A stretch of 64,000 nt of DNA from Cydia pomonella (taxonomy: Eukaryota > Arthropoda > Insecta > Lepidoptera > Tortricidae), in NCBI RefSeq assembly GCF_033807575.1, contig NC_084725.1:11195001-11259000 (forward strand). Reading direction: 5' to 3'. The translations under genes were made by a program, and so were the position numbers. Numbering within the stretch: position 1 is the stretch's first letter; each line of letters opens with the position of its first letter. The notes under the pieces are model-generated. The model did no database searches and was not told where the DNA came from. It saw only the letters and a list, made by a program, of their open reading frames with translations. Of this stretch, positions 41,500 to 51,601 are shown piece after piece.

Positions 41500-42274
41500 G
41501 CCATTCCTTAAGGCTTGGTTCTCCATACAAACGTAGTTCCGCTTTCATTTTAAAACGACTAGCTAGATTGCTCTGAAACTTTGTTCTTACGATAGGACAT
41601 GTCCTATCGTACCTACCTACATATTGGGACCGTACGAAGTGCATGGTGGGGGTAAGTAAAGCGATCCCAGCGCATAAGGTGGTAAAAATTTGAACTAACT
41701 GCGGATAGCGTCTTTAACATTTCGTACAATTATATGGCTCGAAATAAAACTTTGATTTACGATTACTCCTGAAATATTCATTTAAATTGTATGGTGTAAG
41801 GGACCATTGTAAGCTGTATGAAATGCTTAATATAACTAACGTATTTATTTTGATAATTGTTAATAATGTATCCATGTAAATAGCTTTGCAAATGCCACAT
41901 ATTACGTGATCTTTTTCTAGAAGCTACGAATATGTATAGTAAGTTATCCTTAAAAGATAGACATTTAACATCGCGGACTTTTTTGTAGACCTATGAATGA
42001 GAAACAACCCCACCATACATTGTGTTGTTATAGCTCAAACGGATTAGGCAGCGTTTTCGATTAAAGCTCCTAGCCAACGTGATTTTTTCCGACAACATCG
42101 TTATATTTCAAACAATTTACACAAAACCTTAACAAGTTATATACTTAAGCCTTCCTAAAGAATCACTCTATTGATAGATGAAAGTCGTATGAAAATCCGT
42201 TCAGTAGTTTTTAGTTTTGGAGTAGTTTTATAAGATGTAGTGAATTGACGTTTTCCCCTAGAATTGCGGACACT
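41500..42274. other. Unassigned stretch with family D-like fragment
   Basis: 41510-41590 (GGTTCTCCATACAAACGTAG ... TTTCATTTTAAAACGACTAG) resembles the ends of family D. The remainder holds no ORF or clear repeat. Confidence 0.4.
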
Positions 42275-42575
42275 AGGTTGCGTGACAGTCGTGCACGCTC
42301 CCAATATACCTATACCGATTTACCATAGTGTATCTATGCCTGTAATTATTTTATGTAGCCTCAGCTACAATAGTTAAAAAGAATTTCATACAAAACTTGT
42401 TTTTGCTCTATTTCATTTATTTTATAAGGCGGAGCAATATAAACTTATTTCAGCCCTAGATATATCTCATGTCATTGTATGTGCAAAGTTTCATTACAGT
42501 CCGACAAATTGTTTTAAAATTAAACAGAAACTCCGTTTGTATGGGAAGGTTAAATTCGGCCGAACTTGGAAAATT
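42275..42575. repeat. Dispersed repeat family D, uninterrupted
   Basis: The empty-site counterpart, in reverse complement, of 21590-23110. At the site of the LINE insertion it reads continuously TAAGGCGGAGCAATATAAAC, then TTATTTCAGCCCTAG. Confidence 0.7.
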
Positions 42576-43080
42576 ACATTGATCAGCTGTCAAATACCTG
42601 ATGTGTCCAAAAGCCACCAAGCGGACGCCACTTCTGCGCACACAGTGTCAATAACTCTTAAAATTATAACCAAATATTTGGCAATAAGTTGACCGACCAG
42701 CCTTCACCTGTGGCCTTGCCATTTTGCATTTCAACTTTTTATATTTTTACTGGTTTTGAGTCTGTGCGGCTCAGGATCGCTTCGTCTACATTCTTAATTT
42801 GTCATAGTGTCTACTGTTCTGATTCGTCACTTTCCTATCTTGTCCACATTCCTATGTGGTCCACAGTGTTAACTCGTCCGTATTCCTATATGGTCCACAT
42901 TGCTGGCATTGGTGGTCAAAATGAAAGGACAACAAAACTTTTGTTGGAATAAAGTAATACAAAAGTATAAGTAAAAGTATAAGTTGCCATATTTATAGGA
43001 GGCATAGGCAGTCAGGATAATGGTTAGTATATATATATAGTCCTCCTCATCGTTTTCGATGACGGCGGCGATATAATGTT
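42576..43080. other. Unassigned stretch with short tandem repeat
   Basis: 42840-42910 repeats GTCC.CATTCCTATGTGGTCC twice with a period of about 34 bp. The plus ORF at 42689-42952 overlaps it and is not convincing. Confidence 0.4.
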
Positions 43081-43255
43081 TTGAAAAAATGGGTCCCGCC
43101 GAGTTTCTTGCCGGTCCATATTCGGATACCCTCCTTCAATTGAGGGAGCATTTAAATCTTCTCGGGTCAGAGATGTAGGGTTAAAGCTGGCGTCGCTTTA
43201 TTTGACGTTCATAAGCGCATTGTAATATGCCTACTTTAATAATAAACTATCTTTA
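43081..43255 (+). repeat. Dispersed repeat family F
   Basis: CCGAGTTTCTTGCCGGTCCA, GATACCCTCC, TTTAAATCTTCTCGGGTCAG and GCATTGTAATATGCCTACTT, then AATAAACTATC. The same blocks occur in the same order at 55265-55452. Probably a retroposon 3' region; the final AATAAA fits a polyadenylation signal. Confidence 0.6.
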
Positions 43256-43544
43256 CTATTTAAAAGTCAATTCTACCAGCCAACATAAGGAAACAACTCA
43301 AAATTTACATCATGCAACTTTCCCATCAGTTTTTAACAATCAATACAACATTTACTATAAGCTGGTTATATAGCTGGTTTGGTGAAAAGATCTTTGTCTT
43401 AGCACGTCCATACAAAAAGAGAAAATTTCTTTCCACTTAACACACTTCCACTTGACACAATAAAAAACTATGTTTATAGGTTTTCCTTTGTTTTCAAAAC
43501 TTGCAACACAAAAAAAATAAAAAAGCGACAAAACATAAACTTAG

Positions 43545-43762
43545 AATATATTATGCTGAAGCGATCGACATCAAAATCAAAGTGATTTATTAAGATTTAG
43601 TTATTGGAAACCGTTTTCTCCCGAAATGGAATTTACAATACAATACAATACTCTTTATTGAACACCACACATATTTGACAATAAATGTACAGAAACAAAG
43701 ACAATTTGATAGAGGTAACAACAGGCGGTCTTATCGTTTAAGAGCGATCTCTAGAGGAATTT
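43545..43762. repeat. Dispersed repeat joined to a LINE-type 3' end
   Basis: 43545-43632 (GAATATATTATGCTGAAGCG through CTCCCGAAATGGAATTT) recurs at 53550-53645. It is followed by ACAATACAATACTCTTTATT and AACAGGCGGTCTTATCG, which on the minus strand read as a LINE 3' UTR and tail. The junction at 43633 differs from that at 53645, so two elements are juxtaposed. Confidence 0.5.
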
Positions 43763-43984
43763 AATAGGAATAGTACCGTTGTTTCGTTAGGATCACAGTT
43801 TAAGGTTGGTTTCACTATCGGTAACTGGTTACCAAGGTCCGGAAATATCGTAACTAGTTACGAAGTGTTGCAACCAAGGAACTGGCCACGGTTAGGCAAC
43901 CTACAGGAAATAGTACAGCCAGAAGTGGTTATATTAACAAACTAGTGGCCCTGTGAGCTGTAGACCTGGCGATAAGATAAAACA

Positions 43985-44350
43985 TGCAAAAACAAAATAG
44001 TTATATGTTTTACAAGGGGGTAAAGTTGTTGTTTAACCGCTCGTGCTAATTTTGATACCCGAGCAAGCGAAAGATTCCAAACCACGAACGTAGCTTTGCC
44101 TCCGAGTGAAACACAACATGTTTTACTACACCAACCAAAAAACAAACCAAATCAAATCCGAATGAACGTAATAAGAAATGATCATGATTATGATGGTATT
44201 CATAATCATTTAAAAGTCAATTCAGCCAACATAAGGAAACAACTCAAAATTTGCATCTGATTACTTTGCTCCGCATGTGGATAAAATGCAACTTTATCAT
44301 TAGTTTTTGAACAATAAAGAGGGCTTTTACTAGTTGGTGTGGTGAAAAAA
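43985..44350. repeat. Dispersed repeat family C
   Basis: TTTAACCGCTCGTGCTAATT, CCGAGCAAGCGAAAGATTCC and CCTCCGAGTGAAACACAAC, then AAAAGTCAATTCAGCCAACA. The last part is also present at 43257-43340. Confidence 0.55.
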
Positions 44351-44760
44351 TACTTCGTTGAGCCATTTTCACAGCGTACTCATAATGGTCTTAAGTGCCA
44401 GAGGTCATAATGGCACTTAAGTCCTTTTCCAAACATTTTCCAAAGAAACGACACTAAAGAAAAAATCTATGTAGCTACTGAACGTGCTTACAAAATTTCA
44501 CGAGATTCAGTTGAGAATTGCGACTTGTAGAGGAGAAAATCCTGACATACGAAAGCCCCTCCTACTCACCTCCTAGTAGTAGACCTTCGCTAACGCTTCG
44601 GTGAATAAAGAAATAAGGTCACAGAAAAATAAGTACCTATAATATTATACACACACATGTTTGATGGTATCCTGTTATCCCTCATCAGGGACATGGGGCT
44701 CTCAATGTCATAGACCGCAGGCCAGGAGCATATTTCGTCAGTCATCGCCTCCCGGCGGCT
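44351..44760. other. Unassigned stretch
   Basis: A short inverted repeat, GGTCTTAAGTGCCA/TGGCACTTAAGTCC, lies at 44388-44424. Nothing else supported. Confidence 0.4.
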
Positions 44761-45134
44761 GATACTTTGTCAGGTGATAGTTTAGATGCTGTTTTAAAGT
44801 AAAAAAACCGTCAGCCGGTTCTATCGCGGTGGAATGACCGTCAGCTGTAAAATGAACATGTAAAAAATATGCGCCTTACTACTTTATGTGCGGCAAAGTA
44901 TGCTTAAGGTGTAAATTACGTAATCCGTTGATGACTTTTCAAGTGTTCAGGTGTTTACGCCAGATGAAATGCTACATGCAAAGTTTCATGATTTGTTATT
45001 GCTATAATAAAAGGTATAGCGCTTATTTTTTTACATGTTCATGCGACCAGCTGATGTTCTTACCACCGCGATATAACCGGCTAACGATTTATTTAATTAA
45101 CAACAGCATCTGAACTATCATTTGACAAAGTATC
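44761..45134. mobile_element. Foldback element with about 110-bp arms
   Basis: GATACTTTGTCAGGTGATAG ... CAGCCGGTTCTATCGCGGTG ... TGAACATGTAAAAAA at the left pairs with TTTTTTACATGTTCATGCGA ... CACCGCGATATAACCGGCTA ... CTATCATTTGACAAAGTATC at the right. About 150 bp of unrelated loop separate the arms. The 75-codon ORF at 44886-45113 is inside and not a gene. Confidence 0.75.
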
Positions 45135-45198
45135 AAACGCAGATGCAGCAAGAAGATGCAGCCTCCTTTTCCACTGTGCGCGTTCAGTAGGGCTAAGA

Positions 45199-45283
45199 TG
45201 GTCGGCTCTTTATCATTTGTCACCATGGCTGTCACGTTCTAACATGTATGTACGCGCGAAAGTGACGGGTATGCCACCGCAGG
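45199..45283. mobile_element. Palindromic MITE family P2, partial
   Basis: GGTCGGCTCTTTATCATTTG, TCACCATGGCTGTCACGTTC and GCGAAAGTGACGGGTATG match the reverse complement of 7893-7998. Confidence 0.55.
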
Positions 45284-45409
45284 TGGGTTCGTGGGCGACC
45301 TTACCCCCTTTTTTCCGGGAATTTTCCAAGTCAGCTCTTGCTTGAATGGAGTTTTTTGGCCTAAAAAGTAAAAAATATCGATAGAATAAACGATAAATAA
45401 AAAAACTGC

Positions 45410-46016
45410 ACTATTTGGGTTGCATAATACTAGAGGTAAGAGTCATTGTGTTCAAGTCTCAGGTCGCGAGGCCATATAGCCGTGCTTTCGTTCCGTCTGA
45501 GCTAGTGATGCGATACTCATAGCTATCGATATATTTTATAAATAACCACAATTTGGGTTGCATAATACTGACATAAAGCGAACAGTCATTGTGCTAAAGT
45601 CGCACAGGTTGCGAGCCCGTATAGCCGTGCTTTCGTTCCATCTGAGCTAGTGATGTGATAGCTATCGATATATTACATACGTAACTACTATTTAGATTGC
45701 ATAATACTGACACAGAGCTAAGAGATATTGTGTTCTTATCAAAGGTCGCGGGCCTTCCTATATAGCCGTGATTTCGTTCCATCTGAGATAGTGATGTGAT
45801 AGCTATCGATATATCACTATTTGGGTTGGGTTGCATAACTGGTTGGTTGGGTTTAATTTTATTTTTTATCTTAATTTATATTGTTATTTTAATGTAATGT
45901 ATACGGAATTAATTATCTGAATTAAATTGTTGAATTGAATTGAATAATACTGACAGAGCTAAGAGTCATGGTGATTTCGTTCCGTCTAAGATAGTGATGT
46001 GATAGCTATCGATAAC
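45410..46016. repeat. Tandem array of about 138-bp units with TATCGATA
   Basis: Units start near 45410, 45549, 45687 and 45815. Each has CTATTTGGGTTGCATAATAC, then CGTTCC.TCTGAG.TAGTGATG and GATAGCTATCGATATAT. The last unit is interrupted (45839-45944) and internally shortened. TATCGATA, which equals the insect DRE/BEAF core word, occurs at the end of every unit, with another copy at about 45377 just upstream. Confidence 0.8.
45839..45944 (+). mobile_element. Short retroposed insertion within the array
   Basis: 106 bp splitting the otherwise continuous GCATAATACTGAC of the unit, with TAA repeated on both sides. It ends in TTGAATTGAATTGAA, like the tail at 8730-8745. Probably a very short LINE 3' end. 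Confidence 0.6.
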
Positions 46017-46315
46017 ACAACACTTTACCTACATTATAGGAACACATATTGAATTTTGTAACATAATATATGAAGATTATCTAATTGGATTGAAAATTAT
46101 GATTAAATTATAGTAATAGCAGAAATACAGTTTCTTTTTTTTTTCTATGTCAAACGTTACATGTCACGGTAATGCGCAACTTGACACAGAATGTCGCGTA
46201 CGAAAGCTACACTTTTTTTTCAAAATGTTAGGAAGATGATTAGAAACTAATTAATTAAGTAGTGTGTTCACCTGACCGGCCATAATAACTTGCGTTCTCG
46301 CGCTTGCCTCCATAC
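46017..46315. other. Unassigned stretch
   Basis: No feature beyond a T-run at about 46134-46144. Confidence 0.4.
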
Positions 46316-46323
46316 ATCTAGCG

Positions 46324-46530
46324 CAGTGGTGGGCAAACTTTCTTCATGGGGGGCCAGAAAAATAAAATAAAAAAACTGAGGAGGGCCACAACTGCTGAAT
46401 AAATGCATTTTGTTTTGAAACCGTTATGTCGCGAGCCCTATACTAATTATTTCGAAGAATCGGCGGCGGGCCAGATGAAACCCTTGCGCGGGCCGGAACT
46501 GGCCCGCGGGCCGTAGTTTGCCCACCACTG
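46324..46530. mobile_element. hAT MITE with exact 8-bp duplication
   Basis: CAGTGGTGGGCAAACT ... AGTTTGCCCACCACTG ends, flanked on both sides by ATCTAGCG (46316-46323; 46531-46538). 207 bp, non-coding. The interior carries GGGGGGCCAG and GGCGGGCCAGATG. A classic hAT configuration. Confidence 0.88.
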
Positions 46531-46538
46531 ATCTAGCG

Positions 46539-47536
46539 CGACTTCAAGTATGCGAGAGAGCGCAAGTCATGTTGGCTTGTCAAAATTGACATTAATACTC
46601 GTACAACTTGATTTGATCAATACGAAAAAAGTCTTTATCTAAGGATTATGAAATCGATTAATCTTGATATTGCCTTGAAATTTAAAATAAGTCCATTTGA
46701 TAAGGTTTGCACATTAATATCGTGTACGAAGGTCATCGTTCTTTAACCATAGTTTCTATTTAATCTTATCACATTATACCCACAAAACGTGAATAATATT
46801 AGTACTTAATGATAATCTCTCCTAATCTTTTAAATAAATCACATAGAATATTTTAGAGTATATGCTTGTTATTACTTCTTTTATTGTTTTAAGAGTGTTA
46901 AATACTTTTATCACCTGCCTACCTTTGAACGCCTTTTTTTAACGCCTGCCTATCTTTAAAAAAAAAACATGCAAATAAATAAATCATATTTTGTTAACAT
47001 TCTTAACGAGTGATTTACCAAATAGTTTGTATACAATTGTTATCTCTCTATTATGTCCAACGAAAATCCATATAAATGTAGGATACTTAGAATAGACACC
47101 ACATCATACATTATTGTTTAAACATTTTCATTTCCAAATGTCTACAATTAGGAATAGTAAACTGACAGCTATTTGAAAAATATTTTTGATCTTAGCTTAT
47201 TGATTTAAAGAAGTGATAGAAAGTATGGAGCGAGATTAATAAAATGTATACACCCACCCACAACTCTCAGAATATTTTTAATTCTTCTTTATAATACTGC
47301 ACACGTGCTCATAGTACAAGTTTTTTCCCAAGCAGTGACAGTATAATTTGTCGACATCGATAGTCGCTGGCGCTGCACTAGCCAGGCTAGTTAGACGGTT
47401 ATGAAACGAAACACTCTTACTTTCTGCGAGTTATCTAACCGCTTGTGCGCGGGCGCCGTCGTCTTCAAATGCTTTCGATCTTTTACCCGATTGAAGCGAG
47501 GCTTAAATAGCTCAAGAAAATTAACCCGAATATGGG
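46539..47536. other. Unassigned AT-rich stretch
   Basis: No ORF above 60 codons and no clear repeat. 47330-47480 is less AT-rich but not open. Confidence 0.45.
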
Positions 47537-47544
47537 CAATCAGG

Positions 47545-47978
47545 CAGTGTTGTCACATACAATTTTAGCGAAATGGTAGAACAGGGTGCAAAAATAGGTA
47601 GAAATGGGTGGAGTTTAAAATGAAAAATAGGTAGATCTACCACTCAATAGAAGTACATTTTTATGATTAAAAATGTGTATTAAATGTTTTGAATTATTTA
47701 CGTTTTTAATATTGTGACGTTAGTACACGTGTTTATTAAAGAAATTGAAACAAAAGTTAGGATTTCCATTGTTTGTAGGTAATAAACCTGCTTGTATAAG
47801 CTGTTTCTTTGGCAAGCTTTCATTAAATCGAATCGAAATTCGGTAGAAATTAAGTAATGTTCCGTCACATGTATTGAGAATTGCTTACAATGTACCATTT
47901 TGAAAAATAGGTAGATTTCAGGCTGAGGGAGGTAGATAGGTAGAACGCAGGCAAAATTTGGTAGATGTGACAACACTG
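47545..47978. mobile_element. hAT-like non-autonomous element with exact 8-bp duplication
   Basis: CAGTGTTGTCACATACAA ... AGATGTGACAACACTG ends, flanked by CAATCAGG (47537-47544; 47979-47986). 434 bp. Subterminal zones are rich in AAATAGGTAGA words (at least five). A 92-codon minus ORF inside has no transposase motif. Confidence 0.85.
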
Positions 47979-47986
47979 CAATCAGG

Positions 47987-48504
47987 GGAAATAATTCGTG
48001 TAGTTTTGAAATTTGGTATACTTCCCCAGATAAACATACTAAAAGTCCTCGAGGGTGGGGGTTGTGCTAAGGGCGTGGGGGGGGGGGGAGTGAAGGTCCC
48101 TTTTTTCAGATTTTTGCTCATATTTCGAATATCTTTACGAATAGCATTATTACTACGGACAAACGTTTAACCATAAAGTTCCCTACAAATTTGGTTATAT
48201 TTATTTTACTCTACGATCAATATTTTACGAGCTACAGACTGTTTAAGTTAACAGAGAGACAAACATAGACGATTTAAAAAACGTCGTATTTTCGTATTTG
48301 TTCATCATATCTCAATTTTTTCTTTAGAATAAGGAAGCTTAGTCACCTGCTGATCAAATATAAATAAAACCGGCCAAGAGCATGTCGGGCCATGCTCAGT
48401 GTTTGTATTCTATAAATGATATGATATGATATGAGAAACTATCTGTGTGTTACATTTGACCGAAATCGAATCAGTCGTTTTTGCGTGAAAGAGGAACATC
48501 AGAT
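47987..48504. other. Unassigned stretch
   Basis: G-run of 10 at 48078-48087. ATGATATGATATGATATGA short tandem repeat near 48416-48433. No gene. Confidence 0.45.
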
Positions 48505-48751
48505 TCATTTGACATACTTAAAGAGCGTACTGAGAGTACGCTCTTAAATGTCGGCAACGCACTTGTAACCCCTCTGGTGTCCATGGACCACTGTAATTGC
48601 GACGATAAGAACGCCTGTTGTCTCTCTACTTCTGATGCTGTTTTTCTGTATTGTTTTTTATTAAGTTGTGCAATAAAGAGTATTTGTATTGTAATTGTAT
48701 ACATAAGGCGACCTGACTGCTCGTTTGCCTCCTGTATCATAAAAAAAAGAT
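48505..48751 (+). mobile_element. SINE-D copy
   Basis: CTTAAATGTCGGCAACGCAC, ACCCCTCTGGTGTCCATGGA, ACTGCTCGTTTGCCTCCTGT and ATCATAAAAAAAAG. About 110 bp of extra sequence (48596-48705) including GTGCAATAAAGAGTATTTG splits it. The 99-codon plus ORF is a read-through. Confidence 0.55.
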
Positions 48752-48857
48752 GTTTGTCTAAAAATAAACCTTCCGTCTAATATTACAACTATAGACGTAT
48801 GTTGTATAATAATACGTCAGTAATTTTGTAGTTGACGTTGATTTTTTTTTGTTTCAG

Positions 48858-48894
48858 ATTGACGCGAAACATACGAATGAAGAATTGAATATAA
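48858..48894 (+). other. Candidate 37-nt internal exon
   Basis: Preceded by a T-rich tract and acceptor (TTTTTTTTTGTTTCAG, ending 48857) and followed by a donor GTGAGT (48895-48900). One frame is open (IDAKHTNEELNI). No repeat family covers it. If real, the host gene is on the + strand. Could be chance. Confidence 0.3.
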
Positions 48895-48955
48895 GTGAGT
48901 ATTTTATGTATTATATGTTTTATATAGTCGTACAGAACTGTAAACAGTTAATCAG

Positions 48956-49185
48956 CCAGCGAGATGGCCATGCGATGGTTGAGAGCACGCACGGAATGGG
49001 CCACGTGTAGATGCGTACGCACCATCACTGGCCCACTTCATTTAATGTGCGGACGAAAACCCGACACCGTGACCATCCCATCGCTATCCCGCCGCGCCAT
49101 AAGCCATCCGACACCACTACCCTCTCTACACGCTGGCCCATCTTAGTGGGCCAGTATGTCCCATCGTGAAAATTAGCCATTAACA
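48956..49185. mobile_element. Family T1 element, decayed ends
   Basis: Shares AGCGAGATGGCCATGCGATG, CCATCCCATCG and GCCATCCGACACCACTACC with 31042-31273. The terminal inverted repeats are mostly lost, though TCTCTACACGCTGGCCCATC remains. Confidence 0.6.
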
Positions 49186-49322
49186 TACGTCAAACATTCG
49201 CTAATGATATGATATAAATCGGATATGTCAGTGTCAAAAGTGACGATTTTGTTGAAGAAATGTCACTTTAGACACTGACATCCGATCCATTTCGTACCTT
49301 TAGCAATTTTTTGACGTATATT
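49186..49322. mobile_element. Imperfect palindromic element
   Basis: ATACGTCAAACATTCGCTAA ... GATATGTCAGTGTCAAAAGT pairs with ACTTTAGACACTGACATCCG ... AGCAATTTTTTGACGTAT. About 135 bp. Confidence 0.6.
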
Positions 49323-49362
49323 AAAGTTTTAACCAGGCCGAAAATAAAGCACTAGCTAGTGT

Positions 49363-49434
49363 GTAACTGTCTTTCTATGCATCTCGCTCGTGCTCGCATA
49401 TTAGTGCGAGCGAGATGTATAGAAAGTTAGTTAC
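49363..49434. mobile_element. Short hairpin MITE
   Basis: GTAACTGTCTTTCTATGCAT plus CTCGCTCG is inverted as CGAGCGAG plus ATGTATAGAAAGTTAGTTAC around TGCTCGCATATTAGTG. 72 bp. Stem of 28 bp with four mismatches. Confidence 0.7.
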
Positions 49435-49534
49435 GCAGGCGTTAGGGGATATGTCAGTTTGACACTGCTAAGGCAGGCGTGGTAAGGCTTAGAACTCCCC
49501 TTCATAATACACAGGGTATATCCCATTATGGGTC

Positions 49535-49864
49535 TTCTTCTTCCTCGCGTTGTCCCGGCATTTTGCCACGGCTCATGGAAGCCTGGGGTCCGCTTGACAA
49601 CTAATCCCAAGATTTGGCGTAGGCACTAATTTTTACGAAAGCGACTGCCATCTGCCCTTCCAACCCAGAGGGTAAACTAGGCCTTGTTGGGATTAGTCCG
49701 GTTTCCTCACGATGTTTTCCTTCACCGAAAAGCGACTGGTAAATATCAAATGATATTTCGTACATAAGTTCCGAAAAACTCATTGGTAGGTACGAGCCGG
49801 GGTTTGAACCCGCGACCTCCGGATTGCAAGTCGCACGCTCTTACCGCTAGGCCACCAGCGCTTG
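49535..49864 (-). mobile_element. SINE-C, tRNA-headed, with 18-bp duplication
   Basis: On the minus strand the head at 49864-49795 has an A box (TGGCCTAGCGGTAAGAGCG) and B box (GCGGGTTCAAACCCCGG). The body follows and ends in CGCGAGGAAGAAGAAG. It is flanked by exact TATATCCCATTATGGGTC (49517-49534; 49865-49882). Intact promoter boxes and an exact duplication suggest a recent insertion. Confidence 0.88.
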
Positions 49865-49882
49865 TATATCCCATTATGGGTC

Positions 49883-50183
49883 ATGGGGCATTAAATGCAG
49901 GGCTCGATTCTACTCGCTACACTGTGCTACTTTTTAACTGCGTTCATAATAATTTAGTTTAGGTTAGTATTTTATTGTAAAATTATTTATTATTTATTTA
50001 TTTTATCTTATGTTATTTTTATGTCATGTCTTAAAATTTTTAGGTTACATTTAAATCAGTTGACTGAGTGAACCAGTCGTTGTCAAAGAGCTGATTTTCA
50101 ATCTGCAAGTTGTTAAACGTCGAGTGATTTTCTATCGGCCTAGGCGACTAATTAGCTGGCTCACTTAACCAGATGGCTGCGAC
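49883..50183. other. Unassigned AT-rich stretch
   Basis: No ORF or repeat recognised. Confidence 0.4.
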
Positions 50184-50691
50184 ATATACAGGATGATTCA
50201 GGAGACGTGAGCAGGATCAAGCTTGAGCATTCAGTAAGTTATAAGGCTTATAACTTATAATATAAGCAACTGTTTCGTACCAGTATTTGTGAGATTAACG
50301 TTCTTTTATTTTTTACTGTTCAAAAAAAATGTTTTAATTTATTTACGCCATGTATGGTCACCCTCTTTGTTTTATCCATAACAAGTGACAAATTGAATGT
50401 CATCGGAGTCTGGTTACTTTTGAAAAATCGTATCTCTCTCAAGTGTGACATTTTGTTTTCTTCATAATCAAACTGTTGTCATAACGGTTAAAGAGGTTTT
50501 ATCTTTCTTAATTAAGTGTTGTAGGGTGTCCATGATTGTAGATTATCATATTTGTCCTTCCCAAAAAGTTAAATAACAGAAATAAAGCGAGATTGTTTTA
50601 CTTAAATATGATGATGAACGGCTCATTATCATTTACTGATTGTGTATGCTATGCTTAGTCCTGCTCACGTCTCATGAATCACCCTGTATAT
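50184..50691. mobile_element. About 0.5-kb terminal-inverted-repeat element
   Basis: ATATACAGGATGATTCAGGA plus GACGTGAGCAGGA at the left is inverse, with two or three mismatches, to TCCTGCTCACGTCTCATGAA plus TCACCCTGTATAT at the right. Flanking TA is compatible with a Tc1/mariner-type insertion. No transposase ORF. Confidence 0.7.
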
Positions 50692-50888
50692 TCCGTCGCT
50701 GGTGATAACCAACTGTTTGCAGTCGGAGAACAAACTTCAACATTTTCAACTGATTTGTAGGTGCCCTTGAGTCCTCTGCTTTTAAAGGCGACTGAAATTG
50801 CACCATATCGATAAGTGTTGAACGTTGTACCGGAGCTTGAATATCGATATCGGTAGTAGTATTATTCACTATACACTCTTAATATTGT

Positions 50889-51241
50889 CTTCTTCTTCTT
50901 CCTCGCGTTGTCCCGGCATTTTGCCACGGCTCATGGGAGCCTGGGGTCCGCTTGACAACTAATCCCAAGATTTGGCGTGGCACTAGTTTTTACGAAAGCG
51001 ACTGCCATCTGACCTTCCAACCCAGAGGGTAAACTAGGCCTTGTTGGGATTAGTCCGGTTTCCTCACGATGTTTTCCTTCACCGAAAAGCGACTGGTAAA
51101 TATCGAATGATATTTCGTACATAAGTTCCGAAAAACTCATTGGTACGAGCCGGGGTTTGAACCCGCGACCTCCGGATTGCAAGTCGCACGCTCTTACCGC
51201 TAGGCCACCAGCGCTTCCTTACCGCTAGGCCTCTAATATAA
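50889..51241 (-). mobile_element. SINE-C, second copy, with 12-bp duplication
   Basis: About 97% like 49535-49864 by eye over the shared length. It is flanked by TCTTAATATTGT (50877-50888; 51242-51253). Beyond the tRNA-like head is an extra partial head copy (CTTACCGCTAGGCCTCTAAT), suggesting a slipped or dimeric start. The target lies inside a host palindrome (TATTCACTATACA/TGTATAGTGAATA). Confidence 0.88.
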
Positions 51242-51389
51242 TCTTAATATTGTATAGTGAATAATTTTACTGTAAGTAGGTATATTTATCTTGTAATGAC
51301 TAGATCATATCCGTGTTTTTTTGCTTATTCTGATGCAATTTTTTCAACAGACTCTTATTTCAAGAGATTGAATAGATCGTAATATATCC

Positions 51390-51490
51390 CATCTTAAAAG
51401 GCTGGCAACGCATTTTCAACCTCTCTGAAGCTACGGTGATTGCTTACCATTAGGCGATTTGTTTGCTTGTTTGCCTTCTATATCATAAAA
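51390..51490 (+). mobile_element. SINE-D 3' part
   Basis: CATCTTAAAAGGCTGGCAAC, CTACGGTGATTGCTTACCAT, TTGTTTGCCTTCTATATCAT and an A-run. Confidence 0.6.
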
Positions 51491-51601
51491 AAATATATAA
51501 CTTAAGTAGCAATCACAGCAATTTTTGGTCAAAATCGACTTCGTAATTTGACTTGGGAGAGGTTGGTGCCGCTAAAAGTAAACTCTGATGCTAGATGTCG
51601 C

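Noticed and set aside
49795..49864. Functional tRNA gene on the minus strand
   Set aside because: A and B boxes are present, but the sequence is the head of SINE-C with an attached body and target duplications, and a second copy exists at 50889-51241.
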